NCBI GenBank assembly: GCA_003952965.2 | Contig: CM025849.1 | Location: 434,001 to 498,000, forward strand | Reading direction: 5' to 3' | From: Morella rubra | Taxonomy: Eukaryota > Streptophyta > Magnoliopsida > Fagales > Myricaceae | Length of the DNA: 64,000 nt | Shown here: positions 12,600 to 22,783 of the stretch, piece by piece | How positions within the stretch are numbered: position 1 is the stretch's first letter | Layout of the letters: each line of letters begins with the position of its first letter | The notes under the pieces: model-generated | The model's database searches: none | The model's input: only the letters and a program-made list of their open reading frames with translations | Told to the model about the DNA's origin: nothing | Made by a program: the position numbers and the translations under genes

Positions 12600-13863
12600 A
12601 CTATGGTATTGTAAAATGAAATCTAAGCATAGAGTATGACAACGTACTCTGGATCATCCTCTAACTGCAAGTGCGAGCTACTGGTTATGCTGCAATCTAC
12701 TCTTTCCGACTGCCTCGTGACTTTTTTCTTTGTTCAAGCACACTCTTCAGCCGCTTGTTGCCTCGATGCTTTAGCTCCCGTGTCTTGAATCCCTTTGCAA
12801 CCACCGCTAGAACTCCATTTACTATTGTAGCATCAGCTGCTTCGCTAATCTCACCTAGCTCTGTGGTAAGCGTCAACTGAGCAAGCTCATTAGCTAGTGT
12901 TGTTTCTCCATTTATACCAAGTCTAAAGGTCCTAAAAGACCTTGCCTGCTTTCTCCATCTACTTTTTTGCTTGTTTTTTTTTTCTCTTACCATCACCCTC
13001 CCCATTCGCTGACCCTGTTGTAGGACCAGATAAAAGCAATGGCTTTACACAATCAAACAGCTCCTTGCTACCTGTATCAACATTATAAAGAAAAGTAACG
13101 ACAGCAAAATCATGCTCTGGGACCTTGAAGTTATCCTTATTTCCAGGACTCTTTTCCCCCAACCACTCACACGGTCACACCATACTCTACTAATCCCGTT
13201 CAAAACCTTATCCTATCCTTCTTTCGGAACCTGGCAGCAATCTGTCCAAAACCAACATCCTGCACTTTAATATCAGAAATTTCATTCCAAACCCGCACAC
13301 CAGGAATTATCATACCGCCATTCTGCCTGGTAGGATTCACAGTCTTATCCTGGGAGCTACATTCAGCATTTGAATGATTTCCAATATGCCCATTAGCATC
13401 TGAGTAATGTACATTGACTCGAATTTACCTAAGTAAAGCGGTCTCATCTGGAAAAGAGCCTACAACGCGTGAACTTACATCTGTCATTGAATGCCAAACT
13501 ACTCAAAGATTTGATTTTAACGCCTATTATACAGTGTGCAACTTAATAATATATGATAAAAAAAAAAAATTACCAGAGACGTACGCGTTCTGCAAGACGA
13601 AGTGCGTTCTGGAAGAGGAAGGAAGCTGTTCTGCAAGAGAGGTACGAGGAAGATGGAGAAAAACAGGGGTTACAACAGGAAGCGTGCTCTGAAAGCCAAA
13701 GGAATGTTCGAAAAAATCTAATTATAAGCCAAGGTTGAGCCAAAACCAAGCGATGAGCCGGTCTCACCCTCATTAAATGATGTGTCTAAATCCTATCCCT
13801 TGGATCCGTTTATTAAAATCTAGCTGTCCCTTTGGAATATTGCTTCTTTGGACCGAATCCTTT
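12600..13863 (-). mobile_element. Truncated Mutator-like element B: transposase C-terminal fragment plus one terminal repeat
   Basis: 12600-12905 matches the 3' end of the FAR1-type transposase at 24640-24960, including the basic motif KRLKSVLEQRKKSR and ELAQLTLTTELGEI on the minus strand. Further right, 12940-13450 holds open but unrecognised coding-like sequence (GMIIPGVRVWNEISDIKVQD), perhaps another captured piece. About 13700-13863 is a third copy of the terminal repeat, ending in the complement of GGGAAAGGATTCGGTCCAAA. No matching left end was found, so the element is truncated. Confidence 0.5.
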
Positions 13864-14011
13864 CCCAGCTTGGTGGATCAACCTCCGACAAATGATTCGT
13901 TTGTGTAGTGGCATATACTTTCCCTTATTTAATATATCGTCTTACTTTTTTTTTTTTTCTTAGTAATATATCGTCTTACTTAATATATAGTGATTATATC
14001 ATTTTCCTGCC

Positions 14012-14220
14012 CTGCTCGGGAAAGCAAACCGAGCTCCTAGCCTTTGCTTCTTGCTCCCCAAAGAAATAGAGCGCATGTTGTCAGACAGTTGATCCAAGAA
14101 GCCACCAGCACCACCCCCTCAAATGCTTTGCTGGTGGCAACCCAGAGTAGTGCGTACTCTAGGAGAAACGCCAAGATCCCAACCCAGAGATCTTTAGCTT
14201 CTACCAGCAAGCCCAATATC
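14012..14220 (-). pseudogene. Partial third copy of the tetraspan membrane exon
   Basis: On the minus strand it reads VEAKDLWVGILAFLLEYALL and then LVASWINCLTTCALFLWGAR, matching the first two membrane helices of the exons at 16011-16412 and 51914-52291. The acceptor reads TTGCTG where the other copies have TTGCAG. The exon is cut at about 14012, where it runs into sequence also found upstream of TNL locus 1 (compare 13915-14010 with 19488-19550). Matching intron sequence lies at 14290-14420, and a match to the 3' flank of the exon at 52310-52400 lies at 14930-15025. Confidence 0.75.
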
Positions 14221-15045
14221 ATACAATTTATCTTCTTATTATTATGAATATATATTGTCACTTCAGACAATTAAAAATAAAGTATTTATAATGGGATTAT
14301 AGATTCTGTTGCAAAGCAAAGCTTAATTTAATCTTCAAGAATAAAAAACTGTTCACTTGGTACTCAATCAAAGAAGATGACCCCATGTTATATAAATAAG
14401 AAATTTTCTTTTCTGAAGACCCAATGTTAGTTTTTGGCTCCCTTTGATTATGTTATAAGCAGGTACAATCTATTAAAAATAGACTAAAATGTTTGATGGT
14501 GCAAGGAGAACATTGTGAGCCTCAAAATTTACCTGAAGGTAAGTTCTATGTATATATTATAGGTCATGTTCTCTTGAATTCATCGCAAAGTCATTGAAAA
14601 TAGAAAAGCAAAGGATTAAAATGATGTGGGTTCGAGTGTGGTCAATTGACATGGCGAGGTCAAGGTGGGAAGCTAGATGAAGAATATATACGATTAATTG
14701 GAACACGAGTTAGGTCTACCATTTTGTAAGAGATGTTTACATTAAAGTCACCGATATAAAGGCAATGGATACGGTTGAGATTATATACAAAGATCATGAC
14801 CTTTATTTCTACTTGTATTATCTCGCTTCTCTCAAGTTTCCCAAGATGTAAAGCCACCGATTGGCTCTCACCTGAGTGACAGTGACATATATAACCTCTG
14901 ATTCATTATGTGGTCTCGGGTATTTTTATACAACAATTATTGTCATACACCCATCCACACAACTATGAAAAGGAATAAAGTGTTTTTCTGCTCCCTCAGC
15001 AATACATAAATGTTTGTCCATCTTTGTTTTTTTAAGGAAAATTTA

Positions 15046-15500
15046 AAAATTACTGTCTAAATTGTTATAAAATTTTAAAAATATGTTGAGTTTCTAAAAT
15101 TTACAAATTATTGTTAGGATTTAGGCCATAGTTGCAAAATCACGTCTTTTATCTAGATTTCTAACGAAATTGATGACCTGGCATACTAAGTATCAATATA
15201 TGATTACATGGTATGTTAGGTCTCTTAAAAATAAAGACAAATTATAATATCTTTTTAAGTTATGACTTTTAAAAAAAAATTATTTTCTTTTAAGTTAGGT
15301 GGCATGGCCACGACACATGACATATATGACACTTGACGTGTCACATCATTAATTATGTTAGAAATGTAGACGAAAATGTGATGAAGGGAGTGATTTTATA
15401 AAAATTGCCTAAATTTAGATTATAATTTATCAATTTTAGAAACCTAAGTAGTTGTTTAAAATCTCATTAAAACCGAGACAATAATTTTTAAAATTGCATA
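15046..15500. mobile_element. MITE-like inverted-repeat element
   Basis: About 85 bp at the left is matched in reverse complement at the right; both ends begin near TTTAAAAATTAYTGTCT and share TTTCTAAAATT. The centre is AT-rich and non-coding. No clear target duplication was found. Confidence 0.5.
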
Positions 15501-15539
15501 ACAAGACACCCACCTTTATTAAAAACAAGAAAAGGAACA

Positions 15540-15960
15540 GCTATAGGGTCTGTTCCTGCACATGGTGTTGCGCCACTTTATGTGCACCCTGTTTAACAAA
15601 GTGAAAGCCGCCTATAGTACTGGAAAATGTCCTCCATCAGTGATAGATGCGTCATTCCACCCTTTTCGGATAGCGGCGGAGAGATGTGATCGCCAACAAA
15701 GAGTCCCCTTCAATTATGACATTTCTAAAACCCCACCTGAGAGCCTCATTGATGCCTAACTGAGCTGCTGCCCGTATTTCTCCTTAAATCGGGCTAAGGA
15801 CTGGAAATTCCTTCACCTTAGCCCCTATCACTTTGCCCGAGAGTTGCGGATGACCGCTGAGCGCCCTGCACCGTTTTTGTTGCCAGAACAGAACCCACCT
15901 CCCACCAAGCAAGGAGGTAATTACAAGAACACACAAACTCAATGCATGTTCACAAGAACA
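15540..15960 (-). mobile_element. Plant RNase H (RVT_3-type) remnant, LINE-like
   Basis: The minus strand encodes ALRWGFRNVIIEGDSL, the strand-helix-acidic pattern of the RNase H domain at the end of plant non-LTR retroelement polyproteins. It is preceded by VIGAKVKEFPVLSPI, and stops and frame changes interrupt it. No reverse transcriptase is present, so this is a 3' relic. A domesticated RNase H gene fragment is the alternative. Confidence 0.5.
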
Positions 15961-16010
15961 GAGCAAACAAACAGAACAGAGCCCCCTGCACCTTTAGCTC
16001 CATCTACTGC

Positions 16011-16412
16011 TTAACGAGAATGTCTCTTCACATGTCTCCTCAGGTACTCAATGTGCAATTTTGCGCCGAGAATCACACCAGATAGAACGAGTCCCATATT
16101 ACTAATCTTTTGTCCCGAGAAATTGACAATCATACACACAGTTGAAAACATGACCAGTCCTAATGCTGTATACTTGTCGACGTAATCTATGGTACCCCCA
16201 TATGGTTCTCCGTTGGGTAGACGGAAACGGGGCAAAGCAAACTGAGCTCTTCTGCTTCGTGCTTCCCAAAGGAATATAGTCCATGCTGTCAGACAATTGA
16301 TCCAAGAAACCACCAGCACCACCCTTTCAAATGGTTTGCTGTTGGGAACCCACGATAGTGCAATCTCTAGGACAAACGCCAAGATCCCAACCAAGAGATC
16401 TATAGCTTCTAC
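16011..16412 (-). CDS. Membrane-module exon of TNL locus 1 (133 codons, four predicted helices)
   Basis: Starting after a CTTGCAG acceptor, the exon encodes 133 residues and a stop. Hydrophobic segments lie near residues 4-22 (LLVGILAFVLEIAL), 31-49 (VVLVVSWINCLTAWTIFLW), 82-99 (ALGLVMFSTVCMIVNF) and 105-118 (MGLVLSGVILGAKL), with a basic tail RRHVKRHSR. A loop of about 30 residues (ALPRFRLPNGEPYGG) joins helices 2 and 3. The reading frame is clean, unlike the NB-ARC exon, and it is conserved in the second locus. No known family was recognised. It could be an independent small gene, but the shared splice site and the preceding YGEN-bearing exon at both loci favour a fused exon. Confidence 0.75.
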   Translation of the reverse strand, partial: VEAIDLLVGILAFVLEIALSWVPNSKPFERVVLVVSWINCLTAWTIFLWEARSRRAQFALPRFRLPNGEPYGGTIDYVDKYTALGLVMFSTVCMIVNFSGQKISNMGLVLSGVILGAKLHIEYLRRHVKRHSR

Positions 16413-19112
16413 CTGCAAGCACAATAATATTATTCTCCTATCTTTATCAATATATTGTCACTTTAGACAAAAAATAAAATGTAATTATTATTGAGATTAT
16501 AAGTTCTGACAACCATTCATAAACATATAACATATTTCAAAGCTGGAAGACTTTTGTACCAAGCAAAGCTTAACTTAATCATAAGAATAAAAAACTATTT
16601 ATCCGTATCAAAGCTTTGTTATACGTACTTGGTGCTCAATCACAGAAGATGGGCCAATGTTATAAATAAGAAACTTTATTTTCTGGAGACCCGAATATAA
16701 ATTTCGACATCAACTAATTACATGAAAATTAAGAAAATCTACTTATTGACACATCCGACTCGAGTTATCAAAATTAATTTATGCACACGGATATACTTTA
16801 AAAAAATAAATTCTGAACATATATAGGTTGTAAGAAGAACTTATATACTGACGTTTCTTTGGAAGTTTTCGCCGTAGGTGTTGTACTGATACCACCCATT
16901 CCAAAAGATTTCATTGCCAAGATTTGCTTTTTGTTTATCCAAGAAACTTTTCCATGCATCTGCTATTCTATCCAACAGAGAAGGACCCAAAACTGTATCA
17001 GCTAAAGGTAGCTGTTCGACAATGCCTTCAACCGTTCTATCAGACACTAGAGAAGAAACCAAAGCTGTACTAGCTAAAGGTAACTGTTGGATTATGCCTC
17101 CAACCGCATCAGTTCCCTGGTAACCAAGAACAAAGAATCAATCGATATTATGGAAATATTAGATAAATACTTACTTTGAAGAATTGATTTAAAATATACT
17201 TGCTCTATTTTATTGTCTTGACCAATCCACTCACCGTCAACACCTGAAGGATATCCTCATCAGACAAGAATCTACTGCGTAGGCCCGGCTCTTTGGAAGA
17301 TTTGTGTCGTCGAACTATTTCTTGTCGAACTATTTCTTGACCCATTGCTTGTAACAAATTATGCATTTGCAATTCTCCCGAAGGTGAGATACTTATAAGA
17401 CATTTATTCTTGAGAGTCTCCAGATTGAAATGTGGATAATAACCAGCGCTGTCCAACATTTCTATTAGTTGTTTATCCAAGAACTTTCCTTTAAAGAAAC
17501 ATGCAATGGTGCCAAGAACAATTTTTGCTCCAAATCTTCCAGTCCATCAAAACTTATTCTAAGGACATCCATGATTTTTCGGCTAAGATATACTTTAAAT
17601 TTATCCAAGCCACTTTGCCATTCATTTGTTGCTCTACCATAGAGAAGAACAAAATTTAAGAGCAAAGGAAGGCCTTGAGCGTAAGTTACAAAATCCTGAG
17701 CCACATAATTTCATTAGGATGAATATTCTCAAGTTAAAAAAAAATGGTGTAGCAAGCCTCATGAATATAATCAAAATAAATAAATCTTTATCTATTCTTA
17801 TATCTAATCCACTCATTTCCAATTTAAAATATCTAATTTCAGAAAAAGTAGTTTTGTACGGAGTTCCATTTTCAGTTGGTTCTTGAGAGTATAAAAAACT
17901 TAGTTTTTCAATACGAACAAACCCGATCTTAAACAAAACATTCTGAGAGTTGTTTTACCGATCCCACCCATCCCACAAATCCCTATAAAGCGAACGTCAT
18001 CCAATTCATCACCGAATAATAAGTTCATCACTTCAATTTGAAGGGAGTCTAAACAAGTTTCTTGGAATCACCTGATACGTGCAACTATTTGTTTGATATT
18101 ATTCCTGTAATTAAATTGATTATTTAGCAAGATCCAATTAATTTTTTTCGTTTAACAAAGAAAGTCAACTTTTTGGTTTTTGATTTAGCAACAAAGTTAA
18201 TGTTTTATTTAGTTGACCCATTAAGGTATAAATTATTGAAACATTACACCTAATTAATATTAATAAAACCATAACAGAAAAAGGAATAAAGAAAGAAGGA
18301 ATGGAAAGGAAAGGAAATATCCTTATGTCGTTGCAAAACAATCAGAAGCTTCGTTGATGAGGTTTTAATATAAATATGAACTTTCCTTCTGGTAGCACTT
18401 GATCTGTCAGACTAGCGAAGGTTTTTCAACCAAAGTCAGGACAACTAAGCTGTTTCATTTCCTATGGTTTAGTTCGATTATCCGTGATGATAACCCATGC
18501 GAAAGTCGGACATGTTTAATTGAAGCAAGTTATGACAATGATCATACTTTCCCCTTCCCAAATTAGTCTAAGAACAAGAAAAAAAAAAAAGAATTTATGA
18601 GAAGAAAAAAAATATATGAAAAAATAACGTTACCTCCCACCATCTACCATCCATCCAGACATTTCCGCCACATGTCTCAAGCTATCTCTCCACCATTGTA
18701 TCCTCTCCATGTCAACTTGGGGTTTGCTTTCATGCTCGGCAAAAGCTTCTCCAAAAATACCCTTCTGATTACGTACATCAGACGGATCCACATGGTAGAA
18801 AATAGGCAAAACTATCAACCCTGTTTTTCTTGTGCATTCCATAATCTTAGCAAGTTCAGTCAAGCACCACGTGGAGAAAGCATAGTGTGGTGAGATAACA
18901 ACCACTGCAAACATGGATTCGTGTATTGCTTTTAAAATCTCTTCAGATATAGAGTTAATTCCATACGGGAGCTCAGTCTGGTCCTTGTAGGTGAGAATGC
19001 CTTTTCGTTTGAAAGCAGCATATAGATGATCAGTAAAAGTATTGCGGGTATCGTTGCCACGGAAACTGATGAAAACATGGTGTTTCCATCCAGGGCGCAA
19101 TATTGATTCCAT
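16011..19112 (-). pseudogene. TIR-NB-ARC gene, locus 1, with a C-terminal four-helix membrane module instead of LRRs
   Basis: Exon 1 (19112-18636) is a full TIR domain: HHVFISFRGNDTRNTFTDHL, YKDQTELPYGINSIS (BB loop region), and FSTWCLTEL carrying the Glu expected for NADase activity. Exon 2 begins near 18071 with FIGICGMGGIGKTT (P-loop). About 230 bp of unrelated AT-rich DNA (17710-17935) then replaces the kinase-2 and RNBS region. It resumes with FVTYAQGLPLLL, VLRISFDGLEDLEQKLF, a frame change near 17490, then MHNLLQAMGQEIVRQE. Exon 3 (17116-16853, 88 codons) starts GTDAVGGIIQQLPLA, the usual first post-NB-ARC exon phrase. It repeats it as VEGIVEQLPLA and ends YNTYGENFQRN with no LRR. Exon 4 (16412-16011) is the membrane module. 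Splice phases of exons 3 and 4 match and both are open. The broken NB-ARC argues against a working full-length receptor. Confidence 0.8.
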
Positions 19113-19560
19113 CGTAGAGATACAAGATCGCTTAAGGCAATGCTAATTCGTGGACTTAGAGAACTGAGAGTGTCTGAGTGAAAGTGAGAGAGGGCCTGAG
19201 GCAGCAGTGTTGGTGAAATGAGGTTATGACTACACTAGTCTGATCTCTAGATTTATTGGCAAAGAGGCGCGTCTTTATAATGCGCCTATTGTATAGCCAT
19301 CCTAGAAACCGCAGAAAAGGAATCACATATCGATTCTCTGAAGGAAAAACCCGAGGAAGACGCCTTCCCAGCCTCTAATTTTGACCGTTACACGCTCGCT
19401 TTTCCAAAGTGACTCGACTCTAGAGACCAAAGCGCGTCCCATTTTGCATGATTTTATATTTTTATGGGTAAGACTAAGGGTGTAATGCGACATGCATTCC
19501 CTTGTTTAATATATCGTCTTAATTAATATAGTAATTATATCATTTTCCTGCACCGAATCT
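19113..19560 (-). promoter_or_regulatory. Promoter of TNL locus 1
   Basis: Reading on the minus strand, a TATAAAG box lies at 19273-19279, about 160 bp before the ATG, inside GGCGCATTATAAAGACGCGC. A TTGACC W-box core lies near 19379-19384, the type bound by WRKY factors at many defence genes. The segment is closely matched upstream of locus 2 (45540-45860), so these elements predate the duplication. Regulation by WRKY is inference. Confidence 0.55.
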
Positions 19561-19679
19561 TTTCACCTAACCCAATTTAAAAGCCATAACTAGTTCATAA
19601 TCCAAAAGCGTATACATTGAATGGTAATAAATAACTCCCTAATCCATTCAACGCGTATGTTTGTTGTAAGGACTAGAAG

Positions 19680-20511
19680 GTAGTCTTTTTCTAATGGTTT
19701 CCTATCATCTTCCCCCCCCCCCCTTTTTTTTCTTTTTAATAAGAGGTTTTAGGTTGTAGAAGTGGGTCGAATATTTCTACACCGAACCGAAAAGAAAATT
19801 TCATACCACTAAGCAGAACAACAATTATGCTGATAGGCGACGATTGGTTTTAAGAGGACGACTTCAGCAATGCCTTGGTTGGAACCACTCCTCTTAGACC
19901 ACTATCTAGATGTCATCGGTTTCAAAAGCTATCCATATATATAGTTACCTTTCACCAGTTGCACCAGAGATAAATACACCGCTCGAAATGGAACAAGTAC
20001 TGCTCTTAAGATGATTGAGATCATAGCTGTCATTAGTTCCCCAAACACCAAGAGCAAAATAACAATAAATTAGTAATTTGGATGCCTTGGGAAAAAAAAA
20101 TAACAACTGTCGTAAAAGATTCTCAAATTATTTAAGCTTAAATGCACACCCAATCCTCGTGGTATTGACATGTTACAAGTCAGTCTTCCTGACAAACAAG
20201 GTAAGGCTTACGTCCTTGTGGTAGACTTCCCGATAATAAAAGACTCATCCAGCTATTTTCAGTAATTAAAGATGATGCGCCGCGTGTCGTCTGATGTTCA
20301 ATCACTGCTCAGTCAGCCACAAAGTTGACAGGTGGCTGAAAAAAAAAAAAAAAAGGCGAAAGAGATGCTACCAGCGACAGTGGTCGACGATTGGAAGATG
20401 AGAACTTTTCCCTGTAAAAATTGAGAAAATGGGCAAAAGAGAATTATTGCCACATCTCTTAATATTTTTCTTTCCCACTTTCTATTATTATTCAGAGGGT
20501 ACGTCATATAT
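19680..20511. other. Spacer without recognised gene
   Basis: Contains a C-run followed by a T-run near 19713-19735 and AT-rich unique-looking sequence. No open frame with a known domain. Confidence 0.4.
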
Positions 20512-20850
20512 GGGATTGGATTCAGTGCGAAGTATGTAAAGAGAGGGCTAAGATTTTAAATCTCAGATCTAATGGTCAAGAAATGGACACCTCATTTAAT
20601 GAGGTGGGAGGGAAAATAAAGCCGAAAAACTCGACTCGGCCTGGCTAAACAGTCGGCTTGTTTTTTTTTCTTTCTTTTTTTTCCCTGCCTATCTTCCGCA
20701 ACACGCAAGAGGGAACGTCAATTTTTTTTGCTTGAAACGTGGCACCAGGTTTAAAAAACCTCTCTCTCTCCAAATTGAAGTCCAAAATTTTTTCCTCCAA
20801 AATCTGCCGCACGTTCATCTTCATCCTCTTCATCCTTTCCCCCAAACGAT

Positions 20851-21645
20851 ATGGACAGAATTGAGGTCTCCAATCTCAATCGCCAATTCCTCTTCAAGTA
20901 TTTTGTTAGTTTTTCTATCTTTCTTTTTCCTCTCTTTTGTTTTGGTTTTATCTGAATCGAAGTTTATTTGTTTCCCAGAAGCTTTGGTTTTCACTCTCAA
21001 GTTTGAATATATGAATGAAACCCATGTCATGGGTATTTAGAAAAATGATGGAACTCTTTCGAAATACGTAAATTTTGCTTATATCATAATTCTGGGTCAG
21101 TTAATTTTGCTTCTGAAATCAGTTAATTTAATTCTTTACCATGTCTATTGCTGTCCCCTAATGACTTCCAACAATTCCTTTGGTTTATGTGTGTTCTATA
21201 TGTGACATTTTGGATGTCAAGCCACATTATTGCCGAATTGAAGACAAAGTGCTTGATTTTTACAGTGATTTCAGTATTATAGTTTTTCGTGCTTGCTTCA
21301 TAGCATGTCATTCTTAAAGTGACTAGTTGTCACTAAACTCTATTTGCACTAATCTACCTTCTCTCATTGTTGTTTGAAAATTTAGAGTATGATTCTGATG
21401 ATAACGCTCGAGAAGAAACCATTAAACCCATTCTGATGCACCCTTGCTGAAACTCCTAGAACTGTTGCCCATTGCATTGAATATGCCCACTTAATCAAGT
21501 GGGATGAGGTAATAAATTACTCAGCAATTTGTATTTTCCCTTTGCCAAATTGTTGATTTTTAAACTTCTTTCTTCTTTTTGGGTTCATAGTGGAAAGGCT
21601 TTTGATCCGGATGAACCGGAAGATGTCCAACACTCTCAAGATGTC
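20851..21645 (+). pseudogene. Captured fragments of ECR1/UBA3 (NEDD8/RUB-activating E1 catalytic subunit)
   Basis: Exon 20851-20897 reads MDRIEVSNLNRQFLFK, the adenylation-domain phrase shared by UBA3/ECR1 and SAE2-type E1 subunits, and ends at a GTATTTT donor. 21385-21508 reads EYDSDDNAREETIKPI and, in another frame, TLAETPRTVAHCIEYAHLI, KWDE before a GTAATA donor. 21582-21630 reads VHSGKAFDPDEPED. This order and the FDPDEPE phrase match ECR1/UBA3 rather than SAE2. The catalytic Cys region between is missing, frames are broken, and the acceptor before VHSG reads GG where AG is expected. In the cell ECR1 pairs with AXR1 to activate RUB/NEDD8; this copy cannot. Its place just inside a Mutator terminal repeat marks transduplication. 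Confidence 0.8.
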
Positions 21646-21749
21646 CAAGGACCCCCAAGATCTGGGTGCTGGAAGGGCAGAATGAACCTGGATGCAGATA
21701 TATCGTAAAAGTCATTTTGTCACAACATCTATTTTGGCTTGTCTCATCC

Positions 21750-22035
21750 CAATGCTGATAGTTCTTGGTCATCGGTTGCAGAGCATGTATTTTGAACTAG
21801 ATGTATAATTTGTATTCTTGGTTTTTTTTTTGGTAGAGCAGATCTGTAATATAAATGGTTCTTGTTTTTGTTAGACATTTTTAGTATAAAGTTGTGTTGG
21901 AATTCGAGGAGTTCAAAGTAGTCCAATTTTCAACTTCGAAGGTTGATGTATGGCTCTTTCTAATTTTGGTGTTACTGTCTAGTTTCCGTTTGTTGTTTAT
22001 GTGTAAGTATATATATGTCAATTGTTTATGGGGCT
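21750..22035. repeat. Second copy of the fragment shared with element A
   Basis: Reverse complement of 10150-10450. Here it directly follows the ECR1 pieces and precedes GTTGGCC and the GC-rich array, the same order (mirrored) as in element A. Confidence 0.7.
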
Positions 22036-22059
22036 TTTTAACTGATAAATAGACTTGTC

Positions 22060-22650
22060 AATTTTTAATAGTTGGCCTTTAGCGAATCATCTGTTTTTGT
22101 AGGTATGGATCTTTCCTAGATGAAGAAGTGTTAGGTAGCTGTTAAGCCAATGGTTATTCACTGATTAGGCAACATGTTTAAATTAAAGAGTAACAACGAA
22201 ATAGCTTATATATTGTGATATAAATATTGTTTCACAATTAAATAGGAAAAAAATAAAAGACAACCTTCGATATGTTCCAGGGCCTCGTGCCTGGGACGCC
22301 CTGGAAATTTCCAAGGCGTCCTTTGGACTGAGCTCCGTGCGAGGCCCTGGAAAGACTAGGGCCTCGCGTGGGGCGCCCTGGAAATTTAATTCCAGGGCCT
22401 CCTGCGGGGCGCCCTGGAAAGGAAATTCTAGGGCCTCGCCCCTGGACTTTCCAAGGCCTTGCACGGGGCGCCCTGGGAAGGAAATTCCAGGGCCTTGCGC
22501 GGGGCGCCCTGGGGAGGAAATTCCAAGGCCTCGCCCTTGAAATTTGCAGGGCATCCCTTGGTCTGAGCTCCGCGCGAGTAGACTGGCGCGCGGGCAGCAC
22601 TCGCTAGTGTTTTGGAAATTGCTGTATTTTATCCAGCAATTTCCAGTGAC
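22060..22650. repeat. GC-rich tandem array with terminal hairpin (copy 2 of the hairpin element)
   Basis: 22265-22560 holds about six imperfect units built on GGGGCGCCCTGGAAA and ATTCCAGGGCCTCGCG, roughly 35-45 bp each. A perfect 11-bp-arm hairpin (GGAAATTGCTG / CAGCAATTTCC) closes it near 22616-22647. About 180 bp of AT-rich DNA (22080-22260) separates a TAATAGTTGGCC stub from the array. Overlapping frames on both strands here are compositional artefacts. Confidence 0.65.
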
Positions 22651-22783
22651 CTCCGTGAATCTATTGGCTCTCGTAGCTAAAACTTCAATTCTCCCGTGAA
22701 TCCGAAAATAACAAAAGAGAAAAGAGAACCCAATACAACTAATAACAAAAGAGAAAGGAGAATCAAACTATCTACATACAATC

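Noticed and set aside
7558-13863. A single composite Mutator element using the outermost ends
   Set aside because: The 7558 end matches the 11063 end better than the 13863 end, and no flanking duplication links 7558 with 13863.
22238-22607. Overlapping Gly/Pro/Arg-rich open frames on both strands
   Set aside because: They follow the period of the GC-rich tandem array and have no start context or domain.
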